A DNA stretch of 64,000 nucleotides from NCBI RefSeq assembly GCF_014897315.1, contig NZ_JABUYL010000010.1, forward strand, positions 62,001 through 126,000, in the 5' to 3' direction. Below are positions 32,022 to 44,275 of the stretch, in pieces; within the stretch, counting starts at the first letter, position 1; every line of letters starts with the position of its first letter. Position numbers and translations under genes: made by a program. This stretch comes from Proteus sp. FME41. GTDB taxonomy: Bacteria > Pseudomonadota > Gammaproteobacteria > Enterobacterales > Enterobacteriaceae. The notes under the pieces were generated by a model. That model was not told where the DNA came from, made no database searches, and saw only the letters and a program-made list of their open reading frames with translations.

Positions 32022-34744
32022 TATGCAATACCCCGCAGTTGACGAACCGATACACCCACCAGCGATGGAGAAATACCCGCCATACCTAACGGCAGGCCTA
32101 TTTGACCTTGAGTCAGATAAGCACTGATCTTCACAGGTAAGGTGAATTCACGGCCTTCGTAAGTAAACATGGCTTGCTGACCTTGAGTTAATGCCAATGC
32201 AGTTGCATCAGATTCACTCAATGTTAAATAAGCAGTTTCCATACGAGATTGGATAACTTCAGCGCGTTGTGATAACTCTTCACTACCAAATAAACGGTAG
32301 CAAGGTGCCACAGTCCACTGATTTTTCTGTGCATTAAATGGCGCAGGAATATCAGTAAAGTAGCCTAATGTATTATCACCACATTCAATTAAACGCACAC
32401 CTGGGTCACCAAAGCGTAAACTGCCACCCACTTCTGCTTGGAATTTATTCCATGCTTGTGGTGAGTTCCAACCTGGCGCCCATGCAAATGGAATTTGCTG
32501 GCGTGGTGCTGTTGGGCTGTTATTACCTTCCATTGAGAATGCGAAAGGTGTGTCGATATCTTTTGGTTGACGCTGTTCATGAACAGACACATTCGCCAAC
32601 ATAGAAGTACGACCACTGTAACGATGCGGTTCACGCGCCAGTTTTTGACCACGAATACGGAATGATGCATTCGGTGCGGCATCCACAATGCCTGCAAACT
32701 GAGGAAGACGTGCTGCACAATGCTCAATGACACTGTCTAACTGTGTCCAATCCAGCGTTCTTTCATGCCACTGTGAATCAACTGCACTTAACCAACGCCA
32801 GCTTTCATGCATCACGATATCTTTATTATAGAAAGACGGTTCGAAAACTTGGAAGTAACGTTGTGCTCGGCCCTCTTGGCTTACCATCGTTCCGTCGCTT
32901 TCAGCGAACGAAGACGCAGGAAGAACAAGATGCGCTTTCGCCATAATGTCCGTTTGCTGGTGGTCAATAACAATCAGGTTATCAACTTTCGCAATGGCAT
33001 CATCAATAATATCGGCATCATAATGGCGATATAAATCGTTTTCCATGACCACAACGGTGCCAGCTTGACCACTGCGCATCATTTTTAATGCATCATCAAG
33101 TGGTTGTGCATTCATCATGGCAAGTCCCATGCTGTTTGCATCATCAGCAACGAAAGAAAGTCCCACTTCATTGCCTTTTGCTTTTAATGCAAACGCAATG
33201 TTAGCAGCAGCTTTAATAACGTCTTCGCTACCCGCATGGCTACCACTGATAATTAATGGTTTTTTCGCTTGAGAAAGGGCTTGAACAACCATGTCGATAT
33301 GTTTATTCAATGTTTCATCAATACCATCAACCGCAGGTGCATCACCGTTAATATTATTGGCAATCGCAAACCCTAAACGAGCTTGATCAATAACTGGAGC
33401 GCGATAGCTCCACGCAGCAACATCATCAAGACGAGTTTCATCAACATGTGTCACAAACAGTGGGTATTTAGCACGTTGCCCGATATTCATAATCGCCGCA
33501 ATTTGCCAGTCAGCGACTTTTTGAGCTGCTGCCATTTCGCGTGCTTTACCTTTCACAGCTTGACGTACAGACAATGCCATACGCGCACCCGTTTGTGTTA
33601 AGTCTTCGCCTAACACTAACACCGCGTCGTAATCTTCAATTTCACGCAGGGACGGAGTATGAACGCCACCTTTTTGTAAAATATCCAGCATTAACGTCAA
33701 TCGTTTCTGCTCTGATGCAGAAATGCCGCTATAGAAGTTTTCCGCACCCACAACTTCACGTAACGCAAAGTTACTTTCGATGCTTGCACGTGGTGAACCA
33801 ATTCCCACAATACGCTGGCTTTTCTTCAGCATATCTGCAGCAGCTTGTATTGCTTGAACCGCATTGATCTCTAACCAGTTACTGCCTAAACGTTTTTTAG
33901 GCTGGCGAGGTCTGCTTGATAAATTCACATAACCATAACCAAAACGACCACGGTCACACAGGAAATAGCGGTTCACCGTCCCGTTATAACGGTTTTCGAT
34001 ACGACGTAATTCACCATAACGTTCACCAGGGCTTGTATTACAACCCATGCTACAACCTTGGCAAATACTAGGTGCAAACTGCATATCCCACTTACGGTTA
34101 TAACGTGATGAGTGTGTTTTATCTGTAAAAACACCCGTCGGACAAATTTCAACCAAGTTACCTGAAAATTCGCTTTCTAATGTACCATCTTCAACGCGTC
34201 CAAAGAAAACGTTGTTATGTGCACCAAAGACGCCTAAGTCAGTACCATCAGCATAGTCTTTGTAGTAACGAACACAGCGGTAACAAGCAATACAACGGTT
34301 CATTTCGTGAGAAATAAACGGTCCCAGATCTTGGTTTCTATGTGTACGCTTCGTAAAACGATAGCGACGCATAGTGTGACCTGCCATTACCGTCATATCT
34401 TGAAGGTGGCAGTTACCGCCTTCTTCACAAACTGGACAGTCATGAGGATGGTTTGTCATATACCATTCAACAACGCTCTCGCGGAATTTCTTCGCTTCTT
34501 CGTCATCGATAGAGATAAACGTGCCATCAGCCGCAGGTGTCATACAAGACATCACTAAACGACCGCGGGTATCCTCAGCATTTTGATACTGCTTAACCGC
34601 ACACTGGCGGCAAGCGCCAACGCTACCAAGCGCTGGGTGCCAGCAAAAATAAGGAATATCTAAGCCTAAATTAAGACAGGCTTCTAACAGGTTATCAGCC
34701 CCGTTAACGTCATATTCTTTGCCGTCTACATGAATCGTAGCCAT
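32021..34744 (-). CDS. nuoG: NADH-quinone oxidoreductase subunit G (iron-sulfur, molybdopterin-fold)
   Basis: Largest peripheral subunit of complex I. From [11 protein letters not shown] it is 907 residues, the E. coli size. The N-terminal 2Fe-2S ferredoxin domain has [15 protein letters not shown] and later CMTP; then the HxxxCxxCxxxxxC ligand set in [18 protein letters not shown]; the cluster motif [11 protein letters not shown] with CPTG; and the extra N7-type motif CQGCSMGC found in enteric NuoG. The rest is a molybdopterin-oxidoreductase-like fold without cofactor. The start is set at 34744, six codons inside the longest frame, to match the family N-terminus. Confidence 0.96.
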   Translation of the reverse strand: MATIHVDGKEYDVNGADNLLEACLNLGLDIPYFCWHPALGSVGACRQCAVKQYQNAEDTRGRLVMSCMTPAADGTFISIDDEEAKKFRESVVEWYMTNHPHDCPVCEEGGNCHLQDMTVMAGHTMRRYRFTKRTHRNQDLGPFISHEMNRCIACYRCVRYYKDYADGTDLGVFGAHNNVFFGRVEDGTLESEFSGNLVEICPTGVFTDKTHSSRYNRKWDMQFAPSICQGCSMGCNTSPGERYGELRRIENRYNGTVNRYFLCDRGRFGYGYVNLSSRPRQPKKRLGSNWLEINAVQAIQAAADMLKKSQRIVGIGSPRASIESNFALREVVGAENFYSGISASEQKRLTLMLDILQKGGVHTPSLREIEDYDAVLVLGEDLTQTGARMALSVRQAVKGKAREMAAAQKVADWQIAAIMNIGQRAKYPLFVTHVDETRLDDVAAWSYRAPVIDQARLGFAIANNINGDAPAVDGIDETLNKHIDMVVQALSQAKKPLIISGSHAGSEDVIKAAANIAFALKAKGNEVGLSFVADDANSMGLAMMNAQPLDDALKMMRSGQAGTVVVMENDLYRHYDADIIDDAIAKVDNLIVIDHQQTDIMAKAHLVLPASSFAESDGTMVSQEGRAQRYFQVFEPSFYNKDIVMHESWRWLSAVDSQWHERTLDWTQLDSVIEHCAARLPQFAGIVDAAPNASFRIRGQKLAREPHRYSGRTSMLANVSVHEQRQPKDIDTPFAFSMEGNNSPTAPRQQIPFAWAPGWNSPQAWNKFQAEVGGSLRFGDPGVRLIECGDNTLGYFTDIPAPFNAQKNQWTVAPCYRLFGSEELSQRAEVIQSRMETAYLTLSESDATALALTQGQQAMFTYEGREFTLPVKISAYLTQGQIGLPLGMAGISPSLVGVSVRQLRGIA

Positions 34745-34806
34745 AGTCAGCATGCTTCCCAAAGGCCTGCACAGCAGGCGTTAAACCTAGAATGTGTCGT
34801 GAAAAA

Positions 34807-36171
34807 CTACCAGCGGCTTTTCAGCAAGTTAGGCTGAATACCTCTGATTAAGTTGGCATTGGTATAATCTTCTTGAATAATGCCAGCCTCAAATTCTTCA
34901 CGGAAATATTTAATTGCGCTTTGTAAAGGCTCTACAGCACCCGGTGCATGCGCACAGAATGTGTGTCCTGGACTTAAAGAGCGACATAAATGCTCAAGGG
35001 TTTCGATATCACCTGGGCGACCTTTGCCGTTTTCTATTGCACGTAAGATTTCGACACTCCATGGCAAGCCATCACGACAAGGTGTGCACCAGCCACAAGA
35101 TTCACGCGAAAAGAACTCTTCTAAGTTACGGGTTAATGAAACCATATTAATTTCATTATCAACCGCCATAGCAAGCGCTGTACCTAAACGACTACCCGCT
35201 TTAGCAATCGAGCCAAAATCCATCGGCAGATCAAGGTGATCTTCGGTTAAGAAGTCCGTACCTGCACCACCCGGTTGCCATGCTTTCAGTTTAAGTCCAT
35301 CACGCATTCCTCCCGCATAATCCTCAAGGATTTCACGCGCGGTAGTACCAAACGGTAATTCCCATAAGCCTGGATATTTCACACGGCCTGAGAATCCCAT
35401 TAATTTGGTTCCTGCATCTGGGCTTTTGCCTTCACTTAAGCCGATATACCAATCTTTGCCGTGCTCAATAATCGGGGGCACATTACACAGTGTTTCAACG
35501 TTATTGACACACGTTGGTTTACCCCATAAACCAGATGTAGCAGGGAATGGCGGTTTAGAGCGTGGATTAGCACGACGGCCTTCCAGTGAGTTGATCAGGG
35601 CTGTTTCTTCACCACAGATGTAACGACCTGCACCGGTATGAACGAACAGTTCAAAATCAACACCAGAACCGAAGATGTTTTTACCAAGAAAGCCGGCTGC
35701 TTTTGCTTCTTCAATTGCATGACGTAAATGCTTCGCTGCTTCGATATATTCGCCACGAAGGAAAATATAGCCACGGTAAGCTTTCAGTGCGTGAGCGCCG
35801 ATAATCATCCCTTCAATTAACAGATGTGGAAGTTCTTCCATTAAAAGACGGTCTTTATATGTCCCCGGCTCCATTTCATCTGCATTACAAAGAATATAGC
35901 GGACGTTCATGCTTTCATCTTTAGGCATCAAGCTCCATTTCAAGCCTGTTGAGAATCCAGCACCACCACGACCTTTTAAGCCAGCATCTTTCACTTCCGT
36001 TGTCACCTCAGTCGGTGACATAGTTTTCAATGCTTTTTCTGCCGCTTTATAACCGTTTTTAGCACGGTATTCATCCAGCCATACAGGCTGACGATCATCA
36101 CGTAAACGCCACGTTAGCGGGTGCGTTTCTGCGCTACGAATGATCGGTTTTGCTCCTGAAATTGCTGTCAT
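34807..36171 (-). CDS. nuoF: NADH-quinone oxidoreductase subunit F (NADH- and FMN-binding)
   Basis: Oxidises NADH via FMN and passes electrons to 4Fe-4S cluster N3. 454 residues (445 in E. coli; the N-terminus is a little longer). Glycine-rich NADH/FMN sites [20 protein letters not shown] and [19 protein letters not shown], and the cluster motif [12 protein letters not shown] with a distal Cys in [14 protein letters not shown]. Overlaps nuoE by 4 bp. Confidence 0.97.
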   Translation of the reverse strand: MTAISGAKPIIRSAETHPLTWRLRDDRQPVWLDEYRAKNGYKAAEKALKTMSPTEVTTEVKDAGLKGRGGAGFSTGLKWSLMPKDESMNVRYILCNADEMEPGTYKDRLLMEELPHLLIEGMIIGAHALKAYRGYIFLRGEYIEAAKHLRHAIEEAKAAGFLGKNIFGSGVDFELFVHTGAGRYICGEETALINSLEGRRANPRSKPPFPATSGLWGKPTCVNNVETLCNVPPIIEHGKDWYIGLSEGKSPDAGTKLMGFSGRVKYPGLWELPFGTTAREILEDYAGGMRDGLKLKAWQPGGAGTDFLTEDHLDLPMDFGSIAKAGSRLGTALAMAVDNEINMVSLTRNLEEFFSRESCGWCTPCRDGLPWSVEILRAIENGKGRPGDIETLEHLCRSLSPGHTFCAHAPGAVEPLQSAIKYFREEFEAGIIQEDYTNANLIRGIQPNLLKSRW

Positions 36172-36713
36172 GGATACTGCTCCAGTAACGTTTCAATCTC
36201 TTCAGGTTTAACAAAGCTGTGAGTATCGTCATCTACCATCATGGTAGGACCTTTATCACAATTACCTAAACAACAGGTTGGCAGTAACGTAAAGCGACCA
36301 TCTGGCGTTGTTTGACCAGGGATGATACTAAGATGCTTTTCAATTGCTGCCTGAATGCCTTGGTAACCTGTAATATGACAAACCACGCTGTCACAAAAAC
36401 GAATAATGTGACGACCTACGGGTTGACGGAAAATTTGGCTATAGAACGTCGCAACGCCTTCAACATCGCTTGCGGGGATCCCCAAAACATCAGCAATCGC
36501 ATAGATTGCCCCGTCTTCGACCCAACCACGGCTCTTTTGCACAATTTTCAGTGCTTCGATAGACGCTGCTCGCGGATCTTCATAGTGATGTTTTTCTTGT
36601 TCAATTTCAGCACGTTCTTCTTCAGTTAACACAAACGTCGCTTTCTTTGAATGTGTGACATCAACAATTTCAATCTGCACAGCATCATCTTTTTGGTTTA
36701 ATTCATTTTGCAT
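36168..36713 (-). CDS. nuoE: NADH-quinone oxidoreductase subunit E (2Fe-2S)
   Basis: Peripheral subunit with cluster N1a. 181 residues; the N-terminus is about 15 residues longer than in E. coli (166). The four ligands are in [13 protein letters not shown] (Cys-x4-Cys) and [13 protein letters not shown]. The block [23 protein letters not shown] is family-typical. Coupled to nuoF by overlap and 2 bp from the nuoCD stop. Confidence 0.96.
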   Translation of the reverse strand: MQNELNQKDDAVQIEIVDVTHSKKATFVLTEEERAEIEQEKHHYEDPRAASIEALKIVQKSRGWVEDGAIYAIADVLGIPASDVEGVATFYSQIFRQPVGRHIIRFCDSVVCHITGYQGIQAAIEKHLSIIPGQTTPDGRFTLLPTCCLGNCDKGPTMMVDDDTHSFVKPEEIETLLEQYP

Positions 36714-36715
36714 GA

Positions 36716-38512
36716 TTAACGATCCACATCCGACATTACAAAATCAATACTTCCCAGATACACAATCAAGTCAGAAACCAAACTGCCGCGGATAACCGCT
36801 GGGATTTGTTGCAAGTGAGCAAAACTTGGCGTACGAATACGCGTGCGGTAGCTCATTGTGCTGCCATCACTGGTTAAGTAATAGCTGTTGATCCCTTTCG
36901 TGGCTTCAACCATCTGGAATGATTCATTAGCAGGCATAACAGGGCCCCATGAAACCTGTAAAAAATGGTTAATCATAGTTTCGATATGCTGTAATGTGCG
37001 CTCTTTTGGTGGAGGCGTTGTCAGTGGATGGTCTGCTTTAAATGGCCCTTCAGGCATATTTTTATAGCACTGCTCTAGAATACGTAAGCTTTGACGTAGT
37101 TCTTCTACTTTCAGCATTACGCGATCATAACAGTCACCATTACTTGCGACAGGAATTTCAAATTCAAAGTTTTCATAACCTGAATATGGACGCCATTTAC
37201 GCACGTCAAACTCAACACCCGTTGAACGAAGGCCTGCACCTGTGACACCCCAGTCTAACGCTTCTTTCGAGTTATAAGAGGCAACACCAATAGTACGACC
37301 TTTTAAGATACTGTTTTCCAATGCCGCTTTTACGTAAGAATCTAGACGTTTTGGCATCCAATCTAAGAATTCACGTAATAAACGTTCCCAACCACGTGGT
37401 AAGTCGTGAGCAACACCTCCGATACGGAACCATGCTGGGTGCATACGGAATCCAGTAATCGCTTCAACGATGTTGTAAACTTTTTGGCGGTCAGTAAAGG
37501 CAAAGAACACCGGTGTCATTGCACCAACGTCTTGGATAAAAGTACTGATATACAGTAAATGGCTATTGATACGGAATAGCTCAGACAGCATGACACGAAT
37601 GACTTTAACGCGTTCAGGCACTTCGATACCGGCAAGTTTTTCCACTGCCAGTACATAAGGCATTTCGTTAACGCATCCGCCAAGGTATTCAATTCGGTCT
37701 GTGTATGGGATATAGCTGTGCCAAGATTGGCGCTCACCCATTTTTTCAGCACCACGGTGGTGATACCCCACGTCTGGCACACAGTCAACGATTTCCTCGC
37801 CATCAAGCTGAAGAATAATACGGAATGCACCGTGAGATGATGGATGATTAGGGCCGAGGTTTAAGAACATAAAGTCCTCATTCTCCGTACCGCGTTTCAT
37901 CCCCCACTCTTCAGGTTTAAATGTCAGCGATTCCATTTCCAGATCCTGTTTCTGCTTTGTCAGCACATAAGGATCGAACTCTGTCGCACGTGCGGGGTAA
38001 TCTTTACGCAGTGGATGCCCTTCCCAATCAGGAAGCATCATGATACGGCGTAAATTTGGGTGTCCATTAAAGACAATCCCAAACATATCCCAGACTTCAC
38101 GCTCATACCAATTCGAGTTAGGAAAGATAGAGGTGATAGTCGGAACATTAAGATCATTTTCACTTAATGCAACTTTCAACATGATATCTTTATTACGATC
38201 GAGTGATATCAGATGATAGAAAACAGAAAAGTCAGCTGCAGGCAAGCCTTGACGATGCGTACGAAGACGCTCATCAAAACCATGCATATCAAACAGCATG
38301 ACATAGGGTTTTGGTAACGATTTGAGGTATAGAATTACCTCAATGAGTTGTTCCCGCTTTACCCACACAACTGGCATGCCAGTACGAGTAGGCTGGAACG
38401 TAAACGCATCTGGCCCAAATTTTTGACGCAGTTCATTAACAACCTGATCATCAATATGATCGGTTGTTTCCCACGCTGGCCGAGCGCCTTTTTGCGCTAT
38501 CTGATCGGTCAT
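36716..38512 (-). CDS. nuoC: NADH-quinone oxidoreductase fused subunits C/D
   Basis: Fusion of the 30-kDa (NuoC) and 49-kDa (NuoD) subunits, as in other enterobacteria. 598 residues. The NuoC part (about 1-190) ends in [27 protein letters not shown]. The NuoD part has [43 protein letters not shown], which lines the quinone pocket, and a C-terminal [16 protein letters not shown]. Between nuoB (76 bp) and nuoE (2 bp). The symbol nuoCD is also used. Confidence 0.97.
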   Translation of the reverse strand: MTDQIAQKGARPAWETTDHIDDQVVNELRQKFGPDAFTFQPTRTGMPVVWVKREQLIEVILYLKSLPKPYVMLFDMHGFDERLRTHRQGLPAADFSVFYHLISLDRNKDIMLKVALSENDLNVPTITSIFPNSNWYEREVWDMFGIVFNGHPNLRRIMMLPDWEGHPLRKDYPARATEFDPYVLTKQKQDLEMESLTFKPEEWGMKRGTENEDFMFLNLGPNHPSSHGAFRIILQLDGEEIVDCVPDVGYHHRGAEKMGERQSWHSYIPYTDRIEYLGGCVNEMPYVLAVEKLAGIEVPERVKVIRVMLSELFRINSHLLYISTFIQDVGAMTPVFFAFTDRQKVYNIVEAITGFRMHPAWFRIGGVAHDLPRGWERLLREFLDWMPKRLDSYVKAALENSILKGRTIGVASYNSKEALDWGVTGAGLRSTGVEFDVRKWRPYSGYENFEFEIPVASNGDCYDRVMLKVEELRQSLRILEQCYKNMPEGPFKADHPLTTPPPKERTLQHIETMINHFLQVSWGPVMPANESFQMVEATKGINSYYLTSDGSTMSYRTRIRTPSFAHLQQIPAVIRGSLVSDLIVYLGSIDFVMSDVDR

Positions 38513-38588
38513 TTCTATTCACCACAACTTTGATCAGGGTTACTATGATCGCAACACATTGCTCTGGTTACGTCTTAGGCAAAAGCCT

Positions 38589-39263
38589 TTAAATTTCGTC
38601 AGGAGTACGCAGATTTTTCACTGCGATACGTTCACCGTGTTTTCTTTCTCGTTCTGACTGCATGTTGGCACGGTAAACGCCTTGGTCGCCGACAACCCAT
38701 GATAATGGGCGACGTTCTTTACCAATGGACTCTTGTAATAACATCAGTGCTTGCATATAAGCTTCAGGGCGCGGTGGGCATCCAGGAATATACACATCAA
38801 CTGGAATGAACTTATCAACGCCTTGCACTACGGAATAGATGTCGTACATACCACCAGAGTTTGCACATGCACCCATAGAGATAACCCATTTAGGTTCTAA
38901 CATCTGATCGTATAAACGTTGAATAACTGGTGCCATTTTAGTAAAGCACGTACCTGCAACTACCATAAAGTCAGCTTGACGAGGAGATGCACGTAATACT
39001 TCAGAACCAAAACGTGCTACGTCATGCACAGCCGTAAATGACGTCACCATTTCAACGTAACAACAAGAAAGACCAAAGTTATATGGCCATAAAGAGTTTT
39101 TCCGCCCCCAGTTCACAACATCATGCAATGCATGATCCAGTTTCCCCATATACACGCTGCGATGAACGTGAGCATCTAATGGGTCACTGACAATTTCCTG
39201 TGTTTGCAGGGGATAACGGTCATTCTCACCGTTCGGATCTATGCGGGTGAGCGTATAATCCAT
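38589..39263 (-). CDS. nuoB: NADH-quinone oxidoreductase subunit B (cluster N2)
   Basis: Holds the terminal 4Fe-4S cluster N2 that reduces the quinone. 224 residues (220 in E. coli; a four-residue insertion near [10 protein letters not shown]). Cluster ligands: the adjacent cysteines in [10 protein letters not shown], then [11 protein letters not shown] and [16 protein letters not shown]. Eighteen bp after nuoA; ATG start giving [20 protein letters not shown]. Confidence 0.97.
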   Translation of the reverse strand: MDYTLTRIDPNGENDRYPLQTQEIVSDPLDAHVHRSVYMGKLDHALHDVVNWGRKNSLWPYNFGLSCCYVEMVTSFTAVHDVARFGSEVLRASPRQADFMVVAGTCFTKMAPVIQRLYDQMLEPKWVISMGACANSGGMYDIYSVVQGVDKFIPVDVYIPGCPPRPEAYMQALMLLQESIGKERRPLSWVVGDQGVYRANMQSERERKHGERIAVKNLRTPDEI

Positions 39264-39280
39264 TTCTAATGCCTCGCTTA

Positions 39281-39733
39281 TTACTGCTGCGGATGTTTGC
39301 CGCTGGTTAATCGGACATGGCTTTTACTCGCAGTTTCACGGCGAGAGCGAACAGGCGTCCAATCTAATGCGCCTATGCGAACCAAATAGAATAATCCAGC
39401 TAATAAAATAGCGATGAAGACTGATGCTTCAATAAAGCCTAACCAGCCAACTTCACGAACGGAAACAGCCCAGGCATAAAGAAACAGTGCTTCAACATCG
39501 AAAATAACGAAAAACATGGCAACTAAATAGAATTTAGCCGACATGCGCAGACGAGCGCTGCCAACTGAATCAAGACCAGATTCATAAGGAACATGCTTTG
39601 CCCTTGCCTGTGCGCGTCCGCCTAAGTAGCGGGCACCCAACAGCATGAGCGAACATAACCCCAATGCGCCTATGAGGAAGACAGCAAATGCCCAATGATG
39701 GGCGATAACTTCGGTGGTTGTAGACATACTCAT
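39281..39733 (-). CDS. nuoA: NADH-quinone oxidoreductase subunit A
   Basis: First gene of the nuo operon; small membrane subunit (three helices) next to the quinone site. 150 residues. Conserved [38 protein letters not shown] loop and helix. ATG start gives [21 protein letters not shown], as in E. coli. The promoter must lie in the long AT-rich region upstream (39734-40390). Confidence 0.97.
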   Translation of the reverse strand: MSMSTTTEVIAHHWAFAVFLIGALGLCSLMLLGARYLGGRAQARAKHVPYESGLDSVGSARLRMSAKFYLVAMFFVIFDVEALFLYAWAVSVREVGWLGFIEASVFIAILLAGLFYLVRIGALDWTPVRSRRETASKSHVRLTSGKHPQQ

Positions 39734-40393
39734 TGCTTACTCATCAAAGGTGGTGTCAATTAACCAACTCTTATCCGGCGGTTTACACCACATTTCTAAT
39801 TACGAAAAAAAAGCGAATTAAACAGACTTGCTAATTAAAGAAATAATAACAGTCTATTTATACCTTTCCTCTTTTTTAGAAAACTTTGCGACAAATCACT
39901 CAGTTTTCTATCGCGATTTAACAAATTTAACACTCAGTTTTAACACTCAATTATGAGCTAATGCTAAAACGTGTCAGTCAACCTACAAAATTTTTGCTAA
40001 CACGCTTAGTCTAACCGATAATTCGATTTTACTACACCAGTATCTCAGGAAAAACCTGACTCAACACAGGCTAATGTGCCTTATTTTTTTGATCAAACTC
40101 ACAAAATAGTCGAAAAAATACTTAATCAGTTTAAAATTTATCCAAATTTTAACAAATTAACTTTCTAATATTGTGGAGGAGGTCAAATATCCATTTTGAT
40201 TTGTGATTTTATTCTCTTAAAACCTAGACAATCTTTTTATTTGTTAACAAATCCTACAACTGATTAACCAAGGGAGAAGGTGAACATTTTATTAACATGC
40301 TATTGGGCGAGTGATAGAGTGAAATGTCACAAAGATGAATACATAAACCAACATAAACATTAACATAATGTTATTACCCTCTCTTTTAATCAT
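39734..40393 (-). promoter_or_regulatory. nuo operon upstream region
   Basis: About 660 bp without a gene, strongly AT-rich. It contains many GTTAA/TTAAC words (for example at 39750, 39920, 40150 and 40245). Such words resemble halves of ArcA sites, and nuo is known to be repressed by ArcA in E. coli. I could not single out one convincing promoter or operator. A large upstream region is normal for nuo. Confidence 0.4.
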
Positions 40394-40434
40394 AAAAAAA
40401 CGGAAATAAATGCGCTCAATTGCATCTATTCCCG
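40393..40434 (-). terminator. Rho-independent terminator of lrhA
   Basis: On the minus strand, CGGGAATAGATGC pairs with GCATTTATTTCCG along 13 bp (two G-U) around an 8-nt loop and is followed by seven T. About 100 bp after the lrhA stop. Confidence 0.85.
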
Positions 40435-40532
40435 CTTATTATTATTCATCACTGCTCAGTCTTATTTGACTGTTTTTTTAATCTTTAATTTTTGCGTTTT
40501 ACGTCTAAAAATTCACACAATTATTAATGTGA

Positions 40533-41447
40533 TTATTCAAGCTCAGTAGAGCTAATATCTTCAGGTGCAGTGACTGTATAAGGTGTTTTCTTGTTTTCAA
40601 TCGCATTGAAGACTGTTAACACCGCTTCATTTTGTTCATCAGAATTACGATATAGCCAATATTGTGTTTCAGGTAAACGAGGTAAACCTTCGCTTTCACT
40701 TAAAATACGTAAATCGGCATTTTGCATTTCAAGTGGGCGGGCTGTAATCCCCACTTCTGCATTTACAGCAGCACGAACAGCAGATAAAGAGGCTGCTTCA
40801 TACGCTATACGCCATTGAATACCTGCGTCATCTAGCGTATTTGTTGCTAATTGACGGAACGGGTTAGTTTCATCCATAACCACTAATGGTATTGGTTCAT
40901 TTAACTGTAATTGGAAATCTGGCGCACAATGCCATAAAACGGGCGCTGTACGTAATGCAGTACGCGGGTGATGACCAATACGAGCCGTTGTTAATGCTAA
41001 ATCAATTTCGTGATTATCTAGCATCGTTTCAATAAATTGTGAACGCTTAATGCGGACATCAACAGCTAAACGAGGATACACTGACGCGATACGGTTTAAT
41101 AAAAATGGTAATAAAGTATCAACAGAGTCATCAGAAGCGCCAATACGTAGCTCCCCTTCTGCATCGCTATACGTTAATGATGCAGTTGCATCATCATTCG
41201 CACGCAGAATTTGACGCGCATAACCTAATAATTGAAGGCCATGCTCTGTAAGAAGTTTATTACGACCATGACGGGCGAAAAGCTCTCTCCCCACCAATTG
41301 CTCTAAACGTTGCATCTGCTGACTAACGGCAGATTGGGTTCGACATACAGCAGCAGCGGCTGCGAAAGTGTTCAAATCTGCTACAGCGACAAACGTTCTA
41401 AGCAGATCGAGGTCGAGATTCATTATCGGACGATTTGCATTAATCAT
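40533..41447 (-). CDS. lrhA: LysR-family regulator LrhA (HexA-like)
   Basis: LysR-type regulator controlling flagellar, motility and virulence genes in enterobacteria. 304 residues. The N-terminal helix-turn-helix block [44 protein letters not shown] is almost identical to LrhA. The substrate-binding domain follows, with [23 protein letters not shown]. One alanine is missing from the Ala run before VCRTQSA compared with E. coli. Monocistronic, with its own terminator and an 834-bp upstream region, as expected for a highly regulated regulator. Confidence 0.95.
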   Translation of the reverse strand: MINANRPIMNLDLDLLRTFVAVADLNTFAAAAAVCRTQSAVSQQMQRLEQLVGRELFARHGRNKLLTEHGLQLLGYARQILRANDDATASLTYSDAEGELRIGASDDSVDTLLPFLLNRIASVYPRLAVDVRIKRSQFIETMLDNHEIDLALTTARIGHHPRTALRTAPVLWHCAPDFQLQLNEPIPLVVMDETNPFRQLATNTLDDAGIQWRIAYEAASLSAVRAAVNAEVGITARPLEMQNADLRILSESEGLPRLPETQYWLYRNSDEQNEAVLTVFNAIENKKTPYTVTAPEDISSTELE

Positions 41448-42281
41448 TGTTTATTCTTCACTTATTTTTGATTTTTAAATTACATATACCTGGTGTTTTT
41501 TATCAAAAGTCTAAAAAAGACTTCCGATTTAGACAGTACTCTACTCTGAAAAAGGGAGCAAAGACATACCGAATACTTTACATTTGTTTCTTATCGTTTA
41601 CACCTCCTAGATAGAAAGGAATTGCATCTTTTTGTAACAAATTAAATTTTATTATCATTTCAATCATTCACAAGAAAGAACTGTATACCGTCATCACAAG
41701 TTAGACTTGGATCATACTATCTTGCTTTCTTGTACATAAATTTTAACATTTTGAAAATAATTTAAATTATCTTAACTATGCATTCTGATTTAAGTATCTT
41801 CCCCTATAAACTAAATTTAAGATTTAAATTTAATTTATACTTAAACCAATTGATTGCTATAGAGTAAAGTAGATTTAACCATATTATTTGAAAATTTAAT
41901 ATATTAAGGCAGATAATACAAATCCAATAAAATTATTCAATAATTGATTATGCAACATTTTGTCTACCTGTGTATTACCGTCACTTTTTTCTTGTTTCCA
42001 CACTAAAAAGCCCCTTTTCACCAAAATAATACTCTAGAATATCAAACAGAACTGAAACATAACACCAAACTAAGCAATATAATCAGTCATCAAAATAACA
42101 TTCCGAGAATAAACCGACCTTTTACACCAAAAATTACTCAACATCTTCAAAAGTTTGTAACGTAAGAGTAGAGTGGTAGAACAGTCATTTTGCTGGGACA
42201 GACTTTTCATTTGTATCTTCTATATAGATAGCTATTAATCGCTATATAGATACAAGTCAGACCCTATTAGGTAAACGCGCT
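41448..42281. promoter_or_regulatory. lrhA-alaA divergent intergenic region
   Basis: 834 bp without a gene, very AT-rich, with several A and T tracts (for example around 41630-41890) that would favour curved DNA and H-NS binding. The only ordered motif I see is the dyad and direct repeat next to alaA (42211-42255). The lrhA promoter is not evident. Confidence 0.4.
42211..42255 (+). promoter_or_regulatory. Dyad and 22-bp-spaced direct repeats upstream of alaA
   Basis: TTGTATC at 42211-42217 faces GATACAA at 42249-42255. Inside, the 11-mer CTATATAGATA occurs at 42220-42230 and again at 42242-42252, offset by 22 bp, two helical turns. The unit ends 26 bp before the alaA ATG and is a likely regulator site; the regulator is unknown (Lrp is a candidate, from E. 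coli knowledge only). Confidence 0.4.
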
Positions 42282-43496
42282 ATGAATCAGATAAAAAAAT
42301 CAAACAAACTCGAACATGTCTGTTACGACATTAGAGGTCCGGTTTTGCAAGAAGCAAAACGTCTGGAAGAAGAAGGTAATAAAGTTTTAAAACTCAATAT
42401 TGGTAACCCAGCCCCTTTTGGTTTTGAAGCTCCTGATGAAATTTTAGTTGATGTTATTCGTAATCTCCCAAGTTCTCAGGGCTATAGTGATTCCAAAGGA
42501 CTGTTTTCTGCGCGTAAAGCCATCATGCAGCATTATCAAGCCCGTGATATGCGTGATATCACCGTTGAAGATATCTATATTGGTAATGGTGTTTCTGAAT
42601 TAATCGTACAAGCAATGCAAGCCTTATTAAATAATGGTGATGAAATGCTTGTACCTGCTCCTGATTACCCTTTATGGACGGCAGCAGTTTCTCTTTCTGG
42701 GGGAAATGCCGTTCATTATATGTGTGATGAGCAACAAGGTTGGTTTCCTGATTTAGATGATATTCGCAGTAAAATTACAAAAAATACTCGTGGTATTGTG
42801 ATTATCAATCCAAACAATCCAACAGGTGCGGTATATAGCAAAGAAATTTTGATGGAAATCGTTGAGATTGCTCGTCAACATGATCTGATTATTTTTGCTG
42901 ATGAAATCTACGATAAAATTTTGTATGACGATGCAGAGCATCACTCTATTGCCGCGATGGCACCCGATTTATTAACAGTAACATTCAACGGGCTATCAAA
43001 AACCTACCGTGTTGCCGGTTTCCGCCAAGGTTGGATGGTATTAAATGGCCCTAAAAAACACGCTAAAAGCTATATTGAAGGCTTGAATATGTTAGCGTCG
43101 ATGCGTTTATGCGCTAACGTTCCTATGCAACATGCGATTCAAACGGCGTTAGGTGGCTACCAAAGTATTAGTGAATTTATCCTACCAGGTGGACGCTTAT
43201 ACGAACAACGTAACCGTGCTTGGGAGTTAATCAACCAAATTCCAGGAGTTTCTTGCGTTAAGCCAATGGGCGCATTGTATATGTTCCCTAAAATTGACTT
43301 AAACCGTTACAGTATTAAAGACGATCAAAAAATGATCCTCGATTTGTTACTGCAAGAAAAAGTATTACTGGTACAGGGTACTGCCTTTAACTGGCCATAC
43401 CCAGATCACTTCCGTATCGTTACCCTTCCACGTGAAGATGATTTAGATATGGCAATCCAGAAATTTGGTCGTTTTATTGTGGGTTATCACCAATAA
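42282..43496 (+). CDS. alaA: Glutamate-pyruvate aminotransferase AlaA
   Basis: PLP-dependent class I aminotransferase that makes alanine from pyruvate and glutamate. 404 residues (405 in E. coli, formerly YfbQ). Features in order: LNIGNPAPFGFEAPDE, IYIGNGVSELI, IINPNNPTGAVYS with the PLP-ring Asn, IFADEIYDKILYD, and the Schiff-base Lys in FNGLSKTYRVAGFRQGWM. Conserved start MNQIKKSNKLEHVCYDIRGP. Followed by a strong terminator; upstream dyad at 42211-42255. Confidence 0.96.
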   Translation: MNQIKKSNKLEHVCYDIRGPVLQEAKRLEEEGNKVLKLNIGNPAPFGFEAPDEILVDVIRNLPSSQGYSDSKGLFSARKAIMQHYQARDMRDITVEDIYIGNGVSELIVQAMQALLNNGDEMLVPAPDYPLWTAAVSLSGGNAVHYMCDEQQGWFPDLDDIRSKITKNTRGIVIINPNNPTGAVYSKEILMEIVEIARQHDLIIFADEIYDKILYDDAEHHSIAAMAPDLLTVTFNGLSKTYRVAGFRQGWMVLNGPKKHAKSYIEGLNMLASMRLCANVPMQHAIQTALGGYQSISEFILPGGRLYEQRNRAWELINQIPGVSCVKPMGALYMFPKIDLNRYSIKDDQKMILDLLLQEKVLLVQGTAFNWPYPDHFRIVTLPREDDLDMAIQKFGRFIVGYHQ

Positions 43497-43516
43497 AAAT
43501 AAGCTAAATTAAAATA

Positions 43517-43553
43517 AAACGCAGTATAACAACTCGTTATATTGCGTTTTTTT
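43517..43553 (+). terminator. Rho-independent terminator of alaA
   Basis: AAACGCAGTATAAC, 5-nt loop, GTTATATTGCGTTT, followed by a T run; 14-bp stem with one G-T. Confidence 0.87.
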
Positions 43554-43632
43554 ATTTTCTTTTTTATTAGCGTTTACATCTGCGTTGTATCCACTCACAA
43601 TAATGTCTTCAATCACGCAATTGGGAGATATT

Positions 43633-44214
43633 ATGAGTTACTTTTTTGCCCACCTTTCTCGTTTAAAACTCATTACTCGTTGGCCTTTAATGCGTAATAT
43701 TCGCCAAGAAAATGTTTCTGAGCACAGTTTACAAGTCGCTTTTGTCGCTCATGCCTTAGCGGTGATTAAAAATCGCAAATTTGATGGTAATGTCAACGCC
43801 GAGCGTATTGCATTACAAGCAATGTATCATGATGCCAGCGAAGTGATCACTGGTGATATGCCAACACCCATTAAATACCATAATCCACAAATTGCTCATG
43901 AATATAAAAAAATAGAAAAATATGCACAGCAAAAATTAATTGAAATGTTACCAGAAGAATTACAAGACGATTTTCGTCCGCTTATTGATGAACAATTACA
44001 TAGTGAAGAAGAAACATTGATTGTTAAACAGGCAGATAGCTTATGTGCTTACTTAAAATGTCTTGAAGAGCTTGCTGCTGGTAATAGTGAATTTAATTTA
44101 GCTAAAAATCGCTTAGAAAAAACATTAGCAGAAAGACATAGCCCTGAGATGGACTATTTTATGAAAGTGTTTGTACCCGGTTTTAGCTTATCACTTGATG
44201 AGATTAGTGAATAA
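43633..44214 (+). CDS. yfbR: 5'-Deoxynucleotidase YfbR
   Basis: HD-domain phosphohydrolase that dephosphorylates deoxyribonucleoside 5'-monophosphates. From [20 protein letters not shown] it is 193 residues (199 in E. coli). Metal ligands: His in [17 protein letters not shown], the HD pair in [12 protein letters not shown], and Asp in [17 protein letters not shown]. The start at 43633 has GGGAG 5 nt upstream; the longer frame adds 16 unconserved residues. Confidence 0.94.
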   Translation: MSYFFAHLSRLKLITRWPLMRNIRQENVSEHSLQVAFVAHALAVIKNRKFDGNVNAERIALQAMYHDASEVITGDMPTPIKYHNPQIAHEYKKIEKYAQQKLIEMLPEELQDDFRPLIDEQLHSEEETLIVKQADSLCAYLKCLEELAAGNSEFNLAKNRLEKTLAERHSPEMDYFMKVFVPGFSLSLDEISE

Positions 44215-44220
44215 GAAAAT

Positions 44221-44251
44221 CGGCTTATAGTGGTATAACCACCGTAAGCCG
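44221..44251. terminator. Bidirectional hairpin between yfbR and the orphan gene
   Basis: CGGCTTATAGTGGT pairs with ACCACCGTAAGCCG (14 bp, imperfect in the middle) around a short loop. ATTTTC follows on the minus strand and ATATCTTT on the plus strand. Confidence 0.7.
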
Positions 44252-44275
44252 AATATCTTTAAATTTAAATAAAAC

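Noticed and set aside
33541..33867. 108-codon plus-strand frame within nuoG
   Set aside because: Entirely inside nuoG in antisense, Cys/His-rich nonsense composition, no upstream signals.
37516..37830. 104-codon minus-strand frame within nuoCD
   Set aside because: Out-of-frame shadow of the NuoD part; the nuoCD frame is intact and conserved.
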